Source: Rhizobium sp. NXC14
GTDB taxonomy: Bacteria > Pseudomonadota > Alphaproteobacteria > Rhizobiales > Rhizobiaceae
Direction of reading: 5' to 3'
DNA length: 64,000 nt
NCBI RefSeq assembly: GCF_002117485.1
Contig: NZ_CP021030.1
Location: forward strand, 1,863,001-1,927,000
Shown here: in pieces, positions 25,963-33,893 of the stretch
Numbering within the stretch: the stretch's first letter is position 1
Layout of the letters: each line of letters opens with the position of its first letter
Made by a program: the position numbers and the translations under genes
Notes under the pieces: generated by a model
Seen by the model: only the letters and a program-made list of their open reading frames with translations
The model's database searches: none
What the model was told of the DNA's origin: nothing

Positions 25963-26358
25963 TTACGCTTTCAGCGTCGACGGATGAGGTGGGCGGTCGC
26001 CGCCGGTCGCGGCTCTCAGCTGACGAACCGCCAGCACCGGCCGTATTTCCTTATGGAAAAAGCGGAAATAAGAGGCGACCTGTGCCCGCGCATTCGAATT
26101 CACATCGAACTGCACGCCGATGCGGCCATTGTGCTTCCAGCGGATGATCCCTTCGAGCAGTCCGAGATTTTCGGCTTCGATGCGCACTTTGCTGCCGGAA
26201 GCGGCATGGAGCGGCGTCTTCGTCTCCAGGGCGGCGCCGGTCACCGACAGGTTGAGAATGCGGACATCCACTTGGCTGTTCAGATATTTGACGCTGCCGA
26301 AGACACGGCAGTTTTGCCGGTCGGCCTTTCTTGCCGTGATTTTCAAGTTGCGGGTCAT
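25963..26358 (-). CDS. PilZ-domain protein
   Basis: A 131-residue protein with one PilZ domain. The c-di-GMP binding pattern is visible as R-K-A-D-R at about residues 10-14 and LNLSVTGAALET at about 35-46 (N-x-S-x-x-G form). A short basic C-terminal tail follows. It probably binds c-di-GMP or is a degenerate PilZ adaptor; the first arginine motif is loose, so ligand binding is not certain. Confidence 0.82.
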   Translation of the reverse strand: MTRNLKITARKADRQNCRVFGSVKYLNSQVDVRILNLSVTGAALETKTPLHAASGSKVRIEAENLGLLEGIIRWKHNGRIGVQFDVNSNARAQVASYFRFFHKEIRPVLAVRQLRAATGGDRPPHPSTLKA

Positions 26359-26526
26359 ACTGTCTCCCTTGGATACAGTCGGAGAGCATAGCGCCCGAAC
26401 ATTGAAATGGTTTTAGTGGCTTGGCTAAAATTGCAGTGAAACAGTTAGGGTTACTGCATGTCACGGAGATGCGTGCAGCGATTCTGGAAGCCAATCTGTG
26501 TAAAACGGGCTATCGCAGGTCGACAC

Positions 26527-27423
26527 TCAATCAAATGCGACGCCGCTGGCTTTGGCAGCCCTGCGTCCCACAACATGTTCGCGCCAGACCGTGAAGATGC
26601 CGGCTGCGACCACGATCGCCGAGCCGACGATCGTGTTGAGGCTCAGCGTTTCGCCATAGATCGTCACGCCGATGATCGAAGCGTAGACAAGCGACAGATA
26701 GGTCAGCGGCTGGACGGCGGCGGCATCGAGACTATCGTAGGCGCGGATGAGGAAATAATGGCTGGAAATGCTGGTCATGCAGACGAGCGCCATCCAGCCC
26801 CAGTCGCCGGATGACATCCAGCTCCAGTAGAACGGCCCGATCAGCGTCATTGCAACGGCGCCGACGACACCCGTATAGAAGAAACTGGTCGTCGAAGAAT
26901 CGTCGCGGCTGACGAGCCGTGTGGCGATGACGTAAAAGGCGAAATTGAAGCAGGAGGCGACGGCGAGAAGCAGCTTTACGTCGAAGAAATCGCCTTCCGG
27001 CTTCAGGATCAGCAGCACTCCGAAAAGCCCGGCGCCGATCGCCGCCCATCGCCGCCACCCGACCCGCTCGCCGAGGATCGGCATTGCCAGCAGTGCGATC
27101 AGGATAGGCGTCGCGGAAAAGATCGCCTGCGAACGGGCAAGGCCGATCACGGCAAAACAGGTGATCGCCAGAACCACCTGGACCGCAAGCAGCAGGCCGC
27201 GGGCCGCCTGCAGGGCGGGGCGTTTGGTGCGAGCCGTTGCCTTGAGACCGCCGTGCATCTTCGAAGCGAGTATGATTGTGAAAAGCCCGAAGGCCCAGTA
27301 GCGGATCATCGTCACGAAGATCGGCGGATAGGCGGATGCCAGGTGTTTGGAGATGGCGTCCTGCAGCGAAAAGATGGTCAGCGCCAGCAGGGCGAAAATG
27401 TAACCGTGGGTCTTCGATTTCAT
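26527..27423 (-). CDS. EamA/DMT-family transporter
   Basis: A 298-residue inner membrane protein with ten hydrophobic segments in two EamA repeats. The first repeat starts FALLALTIFSLQDAISKHLA and ends near PILGERVGWRRW; the second starts near residue 150 and ends with GETLSLNTIVGSAIVVAAG. Members export amino acids, metabolites or drugs by proton or drug antiport. The gene is near Lrp/ald but not in one operon with them. Substrate unknown. Confidence 0.9.
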   Translation of the reverse strand: MKSKTHGYIFALLALTIFSLQDAISKHLASAYPPIFVTMIRYWAFGLFTIILASKMHGGLKATARTKRPALQAARGLLLAVQVVLAITCFAVIGLARSQAIFSATPILIALLAMPILGERVGWRRWAAIGAGLFGVLLILKPEGDFFDVKLLLAVASCFNFAFYVIATRLVSRDDSSTTSFFYTGVVGAVAMTLIGPFYWSWMSSGDWGWMALVCMTSISSHYFLIRAYDSLDAAAVQPLTYLSLVYASIIGVTIYGETLSLNTIVGSAIVVAAGIFTVWREHVVGRRAAKASGVAFD

Positions 27424-27495
27424 GACATGCCAATAGGCGGGAGAAGCCCGCGCGCGCCGAAAGTCTGGTCAGGCATTCTGAAAATAAGCAAGGCC

Positions 27496-27957
27496 TCAAA
27501 GCCCCACATTCGGCCTGTCGATGATTTCTCTAAGCGCGAAACTCGAATTGATCTTGACCACATGGGGAAGGGCCGACAGCCAGTCGCGATGGATACGCTC
27601 ATAGTCTTCGAGATCGCGGGCGGCGACCCTGAGGATGTAGTCATATTCGCCCGACATCAGGTAGCAGACGAGCACGTTCGGGCAGAGCTTCACTGCCGAC
27701 TCGAACTCCGCCAGCGTCTTGGCGAACTGGCCGGAGAGGGAAATATGCACGATGGCGATCATCTTGTAGTCTAGCGCCTTGTGCGAAAGCCGCGCATGGT
27801 AGCCGTCGATGACGCCGCTCCTTTCAAGAATGTCGAGCCGGCGCGAACAGGCCGAAGGGGAAAGCCCGATTCTTTCGGCGAGCTCGGCATTGGTGATGCG
27901 GGCATTGGCCTGCAAAACCTTCAGAATCGCAAGATCGATTGTATCGAGTTCGGCCAT
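27496..27957 (-). CDS. Lrp/AsnC-family regulator (probable regulator of ald)
   Basis: A 153-residue protein with an AsnC-type helix-turn-helix (LDTIDLAILKVLQANARITNAELAERIGLSPSACSRRLDILE at about residues 4-45) and a RAM ligand-binding domain (SGEYDYILRVAARDLEDYERIHRDWL). It is divergent from the alanine dehydrogenase gene, the usual arrangement for AldR-type activators that respond to alanine. MAELDT was taken as the start because the domain begins there; the frame extends 12 codons further upstream. Confidence 0.9.
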   Translation of the reverse strand: MAELDTIDLAILKVLQANARITNAELAERIGLSPSACSRRLDILERSGVIDGYHARLSHKALDYKMIAIVHISLSGQFAKTLAEFESAVKLCPNVLVCYLMSGEYDYILRVAARDLEDYERIHRDWLSALPHVVKINSSFALREIIDRPNVGL

Positions 27958-27982
27958 TCGAAGAACTTTCGAAGAGAGAGGG

Positions 27983-28034
27983 TTGCGACGCAATAATCAC
28001 CGAAAAATCGCGTTTGCGCAAACCGTCTTTGCAA
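27983..28034. promoter_or_regulatory. Candidate Lrp/AldR binding sites between lrp and ald
   Basis: Three related palindromic sites lie in the divergent promoter region: TTGCGACGCAA (27983-27993), TTTGCGCAAA (28013-28022, perfect palindrome) and TTTGCAA (28028-28034). Lrp-family regulators often bind several degenerate palindromes near their divergent targets. The first two centres are about 30 bp apart. Confidence 0.4.
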
Positions 28035-28113
28035 GGACATTTCGCCGCCTTGGTGGTTGGATCGGTCGCAGAGGAGATCCGCGACCGCGGAGACAAAAGG
28101 AGAGGAACGCGAA

Positions 28114-29232
28114 ATGCGTGTCGGTTGCCCGAAGGAAATCAAGAATCATGAATATCGCGTCGGCCTGACGCCTGCTTCGGTGCGCGAATATGTGGCGCAC
28201 GGCCACGAGGTCTGGGTAGAGACCAAGGCGGGCGCCGGCATCGGCGCCCATGATGCCGCCTATGCCGCGGCTGGCGCGAAGATCGCCGCCTCCGCCAAGG
28301 ATATTTTCGAAAAGTGCGACATGATCGTCAAAGTCAAGGAGCCGCAGCCTTCCGAATGGGCCCAGCTTCGCGATGGTCAGCTGCTCTACACCTATCTGCA
28401 TCTAGCGCCCGATCCCGATCAGACCAAGGGTCTTCTCGCCTCCGGCGTCACCGCTATCGCCTATGAGACGGTGACCGACGAGCGCGGCGGCCTGCCGCTG
28501 CTGGCGCCGATGTCCGAGGTCGCCGGGCGCCTGTCCATTCAGGCCGGGGCGACTGCCCTGCAGAAGGCCAATGGCGGTCTCGGTGTCCTGCTCGGCGGCG
28601 TGCCCGGCGTGCTGCCGGCCAAGGTCGCCGTCATCGGCGGCGGCGTCGTCGGCCTGCATGCCGCCAGAATGGCCGCCGGACTCGGCGCCGATGTCAGCAT
28701 TCTCGACAAATCCCTGCCGCGCCTGCGGCAGCTCGACGACATCTTCGCTGGCCGTGTCCACACCCGTTATTCCAGCATCCAGGCGCTGGAGGAGGAGGTC
28801 TTCTCGGCCGATCTCATCATCGGTGCCGTGTTGATCCCGGGTGCTGCCGCTCCGAAGCTCGTTACCCGCGAGATGCTGTCCGGCATGAAGAAGGGCGCCG
28901 TCATCGTCGACGTCGCCATCGACCAGGGCGGCTGCTTCGAAACCTCGCATGCGACGACGCATTCCGACCCGACTTATGAGGTCGACGGCGTGGTGCATTA
29001 TTGCGTTGCCAACATGCCCGGTGCAGTACCGGTCACGTCGGCGCATGCGCTGAACAATGCCACGCTGGTTCATGGGCTTGCGCTTGCCGACCGCGGCCTG
29101 CGCGCCATCGCCGAGGACAAGCACTTGAGGAACGGCCTCAACGTGCATAAGGGCCGTATCACCAACAAGCCGGTCGCCGAGGCGCTCGGTTATGAGGCCT
29201 TCGCGCCGGAGAGCGTGCTCAACGTAGCGTAA
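28114..29232 (+). CDS. ald: Alanine dehydrogenase
   Basis: A 372-residue NAD-dependent enzyme that interconverts alanine with pyruvate and ammonia. Family signatures are [20 protein letters not shown] at the N-terminus, the KVKEPQ loop near residue 75, and the NAD-binding [22 protein letters not shown] near 170. The length matches the family. AGGAG is about nine bases upstream of ATG 28114. Alanine dehydrogenase is important for alanine export in rhizobial bacteroids. It ends at a strong hairpin that overlaps the tail of the DUF1203 gene. Confidence 0.96.
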   Translation: MRVGCPKEIKNHEYRVGLTPASVREYVAHGHEVWVETKAGAGIGAHDAAYAAAGAKIAASAKDIFEKCDMIVKVKEPQPSEWAQLRDGQLLYTYLHLAPDPDQTKGLLASGVTAIAYETVTDERGGLPLLAPMSEVAGRLSIQAGATALQKANGGLGVLLGGVPGVLPAKVAVIGGGVVGLHAARMAAGLGADVSILDKSLPRLRQLDDIFAGRVHTRYSSIQALEEEVFSADLIIGAVLIPGAAAPKLVTREMLSGMKKGAVIVDVAIDQGGCFETSHATTHSDPTYEVDGVVHYCVANMPGAVPVTSAHALNNATLVHGLALADRGLRAIAEDKHLRNGLNVHKGRITNKPVAEALGYEAFAPESVLNVA

Positions 29233-29248
29233 GCTGCCTGGCTCAAGG

Positions 29249-29758
29249 TCAACTAAAGGCGCCGGTCTCCGCAATGGCCGGCGCCTTTATCTTGTCGATC
29301 CGGCATTGAAAGCAGTTGTTGCGTGCCGAGCGCACATGCACGTAGGCGATGTCAGGCCGCGCCAGCAGCTTTTCGCCATAGGCCGCAATTTCGCTGACCA
29401 GGGTCACCGCGCCGGTACCGTACACGATGCGGTTGTTCTCATTGTAGCCGCGGACGATGAAGTCGCGGCTCGTCGTCAGCACCGGCGGCAGAATCTCCTC
29501 GGCGGCATAGCGCCAGCAAGGCTGCTTGTGCAGGAAGATCGGCCCGGTTTCGGCATAGGGCTGCAGCGCCGGGAAGGGCCGGTAGGCGAAGACCAGCAGT
29601 TCCTCGCCCTCTTCGATATTCTGCAGACAATGGCGGCATGGATTGCCGTCGCCGTCTGATATCATCGTCTCGGGCAGGTTGTCATAGGCATCACGGCCAC
29701 CGTTCCAGAGGACTTCGGCATCGGCGGTCGGCATTGCGGCAAAACGAATGGCGGTCAT
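29249..29758 (-). CDS. DUF1203 family protein
   Basis: A 169-residue soluble protein. The family pattern is visible: CRHCLQNIEEGEELLVFAYRPFP near residues 40-62, then TGPIFLHKQPC, then RGYNENNRIVYGTGA, and paired cysteines at the C-terminus (NNCFQCRID). The conserved cysteine and histidine residues could bind a metal or take part in redox chemistry; no function is established. AAGGGGA lies six bases before ATG 29758. The last codons overlap the hairpin that terminates ald from the other strand. Confidence 0.85.
   Translation of the reverse strand: MTAIRFAAMPTADAEVLWNGGRDAYDNLPETMISDGDGNPCRHCLQNIEEGEELLVFAYRPFPALQPYAETGPIFLHKQPCWRYAAEEILPPVLTTSRDFIVRGYNENNRIVYGTGAVTLVSEIAAYGEKLLARPDIAYVHVRSARNNCFQCRIDKIKAPAIAETGAFS
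29255..29290 (+). terminator. Terminator of ald, overlapping the 3' end of the DUF1203 gene
   Basis: AAAGGCGCCGG (29255-29265) pairs perfectly with CCGGCGCCTTT (29278-29288) around a 12-base loop. The stem begins 22 bases after the ald stop and lies within the last codons of the convergent gene, whose stop is at 29249-29251. Confidence 0.8.
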
Positions 29759-29912
29759 GGAAATCCCCTTTGTGATCGCCATGAAATTGCGCCTGGACCT
29801 CCGCCCGAGCCACCCGTTTCTTGCCTGTGTTGTCGTTTGCGGAGATCGTCGCGGCAAACTCAGTTTCCGAAGTCGGGGCATTCCTCGACGTTTGGAGGAA
29901 GTTTCTACTTCT

Positions 29913-29963
29913 CCGCCCTCACTCCTGTCCTCGCATCAAGTCCGAGGACAGGAGTGAGGGCGG
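29913..29963. repeat. Perfect 21-bp inverted repeat
   Basis: The arms 29913-29933 and 29943-29963 are exact reverse complements, 21 bases each, with the nine-base loop CATCAAGTC. It lies 27 bases beyond the stop of the GNAT gene at the end of the cysteine operon. It may act as a terminator, an mRNA 3' stabiliser or a dispersed palindromic element. The lack of a T-run on either strand argues against a simple intrinsic terminator. Confidence 0.85.
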
Positions 29964-29989
29964 CGAGCGACCGGAAAGCAATCAAACCG

Positions 29990-30550
29990 TCAGCTTTTCC
30001 GCGCAAGTTCCAGGAGCTCCTTGTCACTCAGCGGCCGCACAATGCCGGTGCCGGTCGAGACAGGGGAGAAACCGTACATCTGATAGAGCTGCAGCGCGCG
30101 CGGATGGTCGAGATTGTTGGTGGTCGTGGTGACGCGCTTCGGATCGAGCGCCCATATCGCATAGAGCGCCTGCAGCAGAAACCATTTGCCGATGCCGAGC
30201 CCGAGCGCATGTTCGATCAGCCCGAAATGGCTGAGTTCAATCGTCTCCTCGTCCGCGCAGAAATACTCGTAGAAGCCGGCCGGTGCGCCGTTCACGTAGA
30301 GGACGCTGATATTGTTGCGCTTGTCGTTCAGCGTTTCTGCCAGTTGCTCGTCGCTCATGCGCAGCCGGTCCACCCACTGCCAGCGCGCGCCCACCTGTCG
30401 ATAGAGATAGCGGTAAAAGGGCAGCGGTATGCCTGGCGCACGCATGATCGCCGTCTGGATATTGACGGGCACCGGCATGCTGGCCTTGGGCGCCGCCGTC
30501 ATTTCAAGACGGGTGATATGAGCTTTGAGCGAAGTGGGCGTCTTTCCCAT
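29990..30550 (-). CDS. GNAT-family N-acetyltransferase
   Basis: A 186-residue acetyltransferase. ALGLGIGKWFLLQAL near residue 115 is the acetyl-CoA pyrophosphate loop (Q/R-x-x-G-x-G/A form, here LGLGIGK), followed by HPRALQLYQMYGF, the usual motif B. The preceding ELSHFGLIEHA is the beta-4 strand. It follows sseA by five bases and is the last gene of the cysK-alaX-sseA operon. The substrate is unknown; the context would suit a small thiol or amino-acid derivative, but this is a guess. Confidence 0.85.
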   Translation of the reverse strand: MGKTPTSLKAHITRLEMTAAPKASMPVPVNIQTAIMRAPGIPLPFYRYLYRQVGARWQWVDRLRMSDEQLAETLNDKRNNISVLYVNGAPAGFYEYFCADEETIELSHFGLIEHALGLGIGKWFLLQALYAIWALDPKRVTTTTNNLDHPRALQLYQMYGFSPVSTGTGIVRPLSDKELLELARKS

Positions 30551-30555
30551 GGCGG

Positions 30556-31425
30556 TCAGGCTTTAACCGGCGTCGGCGGACCGGTGACGACAGGCGTATC
30601 GTCACGGCTGCCCCATTCGCTCCATGAACCGTCATAAAGCTTGTTGTCGTGATGGCCGAGCGATTCCAGCGCCAGCGTGATGATCGCGGCCGTGATCCCT
30701 GAGCCGCAGGAGGTGACGACCGGCTTGGAGAGATCGATTCCGGCCTCTTCGATGGTCTGCCTGAGTTCGGGCAGCGATTTGAACCGGCCCTGGTTGGCGA
30801 ATACGCCGGAGGGCAGGCTTCGGGCGCCGGGCATATGGCCGGAGCGCATGCCGGCACGCGGCTCGGGTTCGGTAGCGGCGAAGCGGCCGGCGCTACGAGC
30901 GTCGGCAATCTGCATCGCGCCGCTCGAGACGATGTCGCGCATGGTGTCCAGCGTGATGACCCGGCTCTCATCGAAGTCAGGCGTAAACGTCGCCGGGGCA
31001 TAGTTGGGGGCCGCTGTTTCGAGCGGACGGCCCTCAGCCTTCCAGCCGTCGAGACCTCCGTCGAGGACGAAGACGTTCTTTGCTCCCATCACCCGGAACA
31101 GCCACCAGACGCGGGGCGAGGCAAACACGCCGATACCGTCATAGACGACGATGCGATCATTCTCGCTGATGCCGAGCTTGCCGACTTCGGCGGCGAAATA
31201 ATCGGGCGAGGGTATCGTATGCGGCAACGCCGTCGAGTGGTCGGCGATCTTGTCCTGATCAAAGCGGATGGCCCCGGGAATATGGCCGGCGGCATATTCG
31301 GCATCGGCGTCGCGCTTTTGCGACGGCAGGTAGAAGGAGGCGTCCAGCACGCGCAGATCCGGCTTGCCGAGCTCGGCCTGCAGCCATTCGGCCGAGACGA
31401 CGAAACGGCTCTTGCTCTCAGTCAT
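30556..31425 (-). CDS. sseA: 3-mercaptopyruvate sulfurtransferase
   Basis: A 289-residue protein with two rhodanese domains, transferring sulfur from 3-mercaptopyruvate to thiol acceptors or cyanide. The N-terminal domain is inactive and structural (RVLDASFYLPSQKRD and VVYDGIGVFASPRVWW). The C-terminal domain holds the catalytic Cys240 in SCGSGITA; the CGSG loop is typical of mercaptopyruvate enzymes, in contrast to CRKG-type thiosulfate enzymes. Downstream of alaX by 15 bp, upstream of the GNAT gene by five, in a cysteine-related operon. Confidence 0.93.
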   Translation of the reverse strand: MTESKSRFVVSAEWLQAELGKPDLRVLDASFYLPSQKRDADAEYAAGHIPGAIRFDQDKIADHSTALPHTIPSPDYFAAEVGKLGISENDRIVVYDGIGVFASPRVWWLFRVMGAKNVFVLDGGLDGWKAEGRPLETAAPNYAPATFTPDFDESRVITLDTMRDIVSSGAMQIADARSAGRFAATEPEPRAGMRSGHMPGARSLPSGVFANQGRFKSLPELRQTIEEAGIDLSKPVVTSCGSGITAAIITLALESLGHHDNKLYDGSWSEWGSRDDTPVVTGPPTPVKA

Positions 31426-31440
31426 TATGGTCTCCCCTTA

Positions 31441-32178
31441 TCAGGCTTCTACGCCGGGCGTGCCGAAGCGGATGCGGAAGCGCCGGTTCTCCTTGCCCTT
31501 CTTTTCGATCTTGGCGATGTGGATCTGACCGATTTCCTGCGTCTCCGAGACATGTGTGCCGCCGCAGGGCTGGCTGTCAATCGAGGAGTTCTCGCCGATA
31601 CAGACGAGGCTGACCCGACCAAGCCCCACCGGCGGGCGCACATTCTTCGACTTGACGATGTCCGGATTGGCCGCCAGCTCGTCGTCGGTGATCCATTGCA
31701 GATAGACCGGGTGGTTCTGGCCGACCAGTTCCATCAGCTTGGCCGTGACCTCGTCCTTGTCGATCGTCTCGCTCATGTCGAAGTCGACGCGGCTTTCTTC
31801 CTCGCCGACGGCGGCTCCGGTGATCGGATAGGAGCAGATGACCGACAGCAGGTGGCAGGCCGTGTGCATGCGCATCAGCCGGTAGCGGCGCGGCCAATCG
31901 ACATGCAGCACCAGCGTCTCGCCGACCTCCGGCCGCGGCTCGTTTTCGAGCGGCACGTGGATGATGACATCCTTGCCGGCGCCGTGTTTTGTCTGGCCCA
32001 GTGCGATCTTGGTTCCGTCGGCGCGTTCAAGCTGGCCAGTGTCACCGGGCTGGCCACCCGATGTGGCATAAAAGCAGGTCTGGTTGAGCTCGATGCCCCC
32101 GTCGTCGTGAACGGCAGTGACGACCGCCTCGCATGTCGAGAGATAGAAGTCGTCGCGATAGAGGGCATTGACGGGCAT
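31441..32178 (-). CDS. alaX: Alanyl-tRNA editing protein (AlaX)
   Basis: A 245-residue stand-alone editing domain of alanyl-tRNA synthetase that clears Ser- (and Gly-) mischarged tRNA-Ala. The zinc motif is visible as RMHTACHLL (H-x3-H) and CGGTHVSET (C-x3-H). YATSGGQPGDTGQL near the N-terminus is the AlaRS-type domain joining region. It belongs to the longer AlaX class. Position between cysK and sseA, with six and 15 bp gaps, ties an editing factor to cysteine metabolism. Confidence 0.92.
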   Translation of the reverse strand: MPVNALYRDDFYLSTCEAVVTAVHDDGGIELNQTCFYATSGGQPGDTGQLERADGTKIALGQTKHGAGKDVIIHVPLENEPRPEVGETLVLHVDWPRRYRLMRMHTACHLLSVICSYPITGAAVGEEESRVDFDMSETIDKDEVTAKLMELVGQNHPVYLQWITDDELAANPDIVKSKNVRPPVGLGRVSLVCIGENSSIDSQPCGGTHVSETQEIGQIHIAKIEKKGKENRRFRIRFGTPGVEA

Positions 32179-32184
32179 GAGGTC

Positions 32185-33222
32185 TCACACGGGCTCGTAG
32201 GGAACGTGTATGTCGGACGAACCAGTCATCCAGCCGGGAACGGGTAGTCCCTTCGATCGCAGAAAATCCGGATTGAAGAGCTTCGATTGGTAGCGGTTGC
32301 CGTAGTCGCAGAGGATTGTCACCACCGTGTGACCGGGCCCGAGATCGCGGGCGAGATTGACCGCGCCGGCAATGTTGATCGCTGTCGAGCCGCCGAGGCA
32401 CAGCCCCTCGTTTTCCACGAGGTCGAAAAGATAGGGAAGTGCTTCGGCATCGGAGACGCGATAGGAGAAATCGGGTGTGAAGCCCTCAAGATTGGCCGTG
32501 ATGCGGCCCTGGCCGATGCCCTCGGTGATCGAGGATCCCTCGGATTTCAGCGTGCCGTTCTGGTAGAATTCATAAAGAGCAGCGCCGTCGGGATCGGCGA
32601 TGCCGATCTTGACGTCGCGATTAAAAGCCTTGAGGCCGGCGGCGACACCGGCAAGCGTGCCGCCGGAGCCGACGGAGCAGATGAAGCCGTCGACCTTGCC
32701 GTCGGTATCGTTCCAGATTTCCGGCGCCGTCGTTTCGATATGCGCCTGGCGGTTGGCGACGTTGTCGAACTGGTTCGCCCAGATTGCCCCGTTCGGTTCG
32801 CTCTTCGCCATTTGTTCGGCAAGACGCCCGGACACCTTCACATAGTTGTTGGGGTTCTTGTAGGGAACGGCCGGCACTTCGACGAGTTCGGCGCCGAGCA
32901 ATTTCAGCGCGTCCTTCTTTTCCTGGCTCTGGGTTTCCGGGATGACGATGACGGTGCGGTAGCCGAGCGCCTTGGCGACTAGCGTCAGCCCGATGCCGGT
33001 ATTGCCGGCCGTGCCTTCGACGATGACGCCGCCGGGTCGAAGCAACCCCTTCCGCTCCGCATCGCGGATGATGTAGAGCGCGGCACGGTCCTTGACCGAC
33101 TGGCCGGGGTTGAGAAACTCCGCCTTGCCGAGAATGGTGCAGCTGGTTGCAGCGGAGGCGCCCTTGAGTTTGATCAGGGGCGTATTGCCGATGGCTTCGA
33201 GGACGGAGGGATGGAAGGTCAT
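32185..33222 (-). CDS. cysK: Cysteine synthase A (O-acetylserine sulfhydrylase family)
   Basis: A 345-residue PLP enzyme of the cysteine synthase family. The PLP lysine is Lys44 in GQSVKDRAA, the PLP phosphate loop is GSGGTLAG, and EGTAGNTGIGL replaces the usual TSGNTG substrate loop. The C-terminus extends beyond E. coli CysK (323 residues), ending in GWMTGSSDIHVPYEPV. It likely makes cysteine from O-acetylserine and sulfide, but the TAGNTG variant and the extension leave room for a different nucleophile. It is the first gene of the operon with alaX, sseA and a GNAT gene. Confidence 0.9.
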   Translation of the reverse strand: MTFHPSVLEAIGNTPLIKLKGASAATSCTILGKAEFLNPGQSVKDRAALYIIRDAERKGLLRPGGVIVEGTAGNTGIGLTLVAKALGYRTVIVIPETQSQEKKDALKLLGAELVEVPAVPYKNPNNYVKVSGRLAEQMAKSEPNGAIWANQFDNVANRQAHIETTAPEIWNDTDGKVDGFICSVGSGGTLAGVAAGLKAFNRDVKIGIADPDGAALYEFYQNGTLKSEGSSITEGIGQGRITANLEGFTPDFSYRVSDAEALPYLFDLVENEGLCLGGSTAINIAGAVNLARDLGPGHTVVTILCDYGNRYQSKLFNPDFLRSKGLPVPGWMTGSSDIHVPYEPV

Positions 33223-33460
33223 GGAATCTGCCTCTTTCGAACTCTTACTTTAGGAACGGTCTTTTCCCTTCACAAGGCTGTGTTGGCAAGAAATGCTATT
33301 CCATACCCCTGGTGGTCACGATAAAATTTCGCTTTCCTTATCCGAAATGGCCCGCGACGGCGATCCCACCGTGCCATGGTGATCCGAAAATTGGCTTTCC
33401 CCGTATGGATGACGACAAAGCGACAACGGAACACGGGCGGCGGGCCTGGCCGAAACCGAC
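33223..33460. other. Spacer upstream of cysK and of the anti-sigma relic
   Basis: No intact gene is supported. A short frame from ATG 33403 ends with TGA at 33462-33464, overlapping the ATG of the relic (33461), as genes in operons do. It might be a last piece of a coding sequence upstream of the anti-sigma gene, but I see no sigma-factor motif in it. The promoter of cysK lies at the left end. Confidence 0.35.
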
Positions 33461-33795
33461 ATGATTCACGATCAGATCGACACGATCGACGCACTGAGGG
33501 CGCATTATGTCGCCGGTTCCTTGCCCGAGGGCTACGACGCGCGCCGGCCGGTCGACCATTCGACTCCGTTTAAGCCAACCCGAACGATTCAATTTAACCC
33601 GGAAAAGCTCTAGACGGGTCTTTCAACGACGAGCGCAGCCATTTCGGCCCCGGCGACATCTCGATTGCCGACGAAACTGTCGATCACCGGCCGGGTGCCG
33701 AAAAGGACACGCCTTGCATTGCCTTCGCGCTGTCCGACGGACCGATCCGGCTGACCCGGTCCTTTCGTCAGATGATCGGCGACCTGATCGGCTGA
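33461..33795 (+). pseudogene. Remnant of a ChrR-type cupin anti-sigma factor
   Basis: Two pieces in different frames suggest a decayed ChrR-like gene. ATG 33461 opens a 50-codon frame with ALRAHYVAGSLPEG, like the start of ChrR anti-sigma domains. From 33601 a second frame reads ALDGSFNDERSHFGPGDISI and ends with CIAFALSDGPIRLTRSFRQ at TGA 33793, which is the C-terminal cupin strand set of ChrR proteins. The region between, about half of a normal 200-residue protein, is missing. The gene directly downstream is an SDR of the kind found in sigma-E/ChrR (singlet-oxygen) clusters, consistent with erosion of such a locus. Confidence 0.55.
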
Positions 33796-33893
33796 AAGCA
33801 GCCACAATGGTGTGATAGAGCCGTAAATCCGGGAGGCGCAAAGAACTTCCGGGCCTGTTTCGTGCTGGTCAGTCAGAGCCGGAGGAGCATGTC

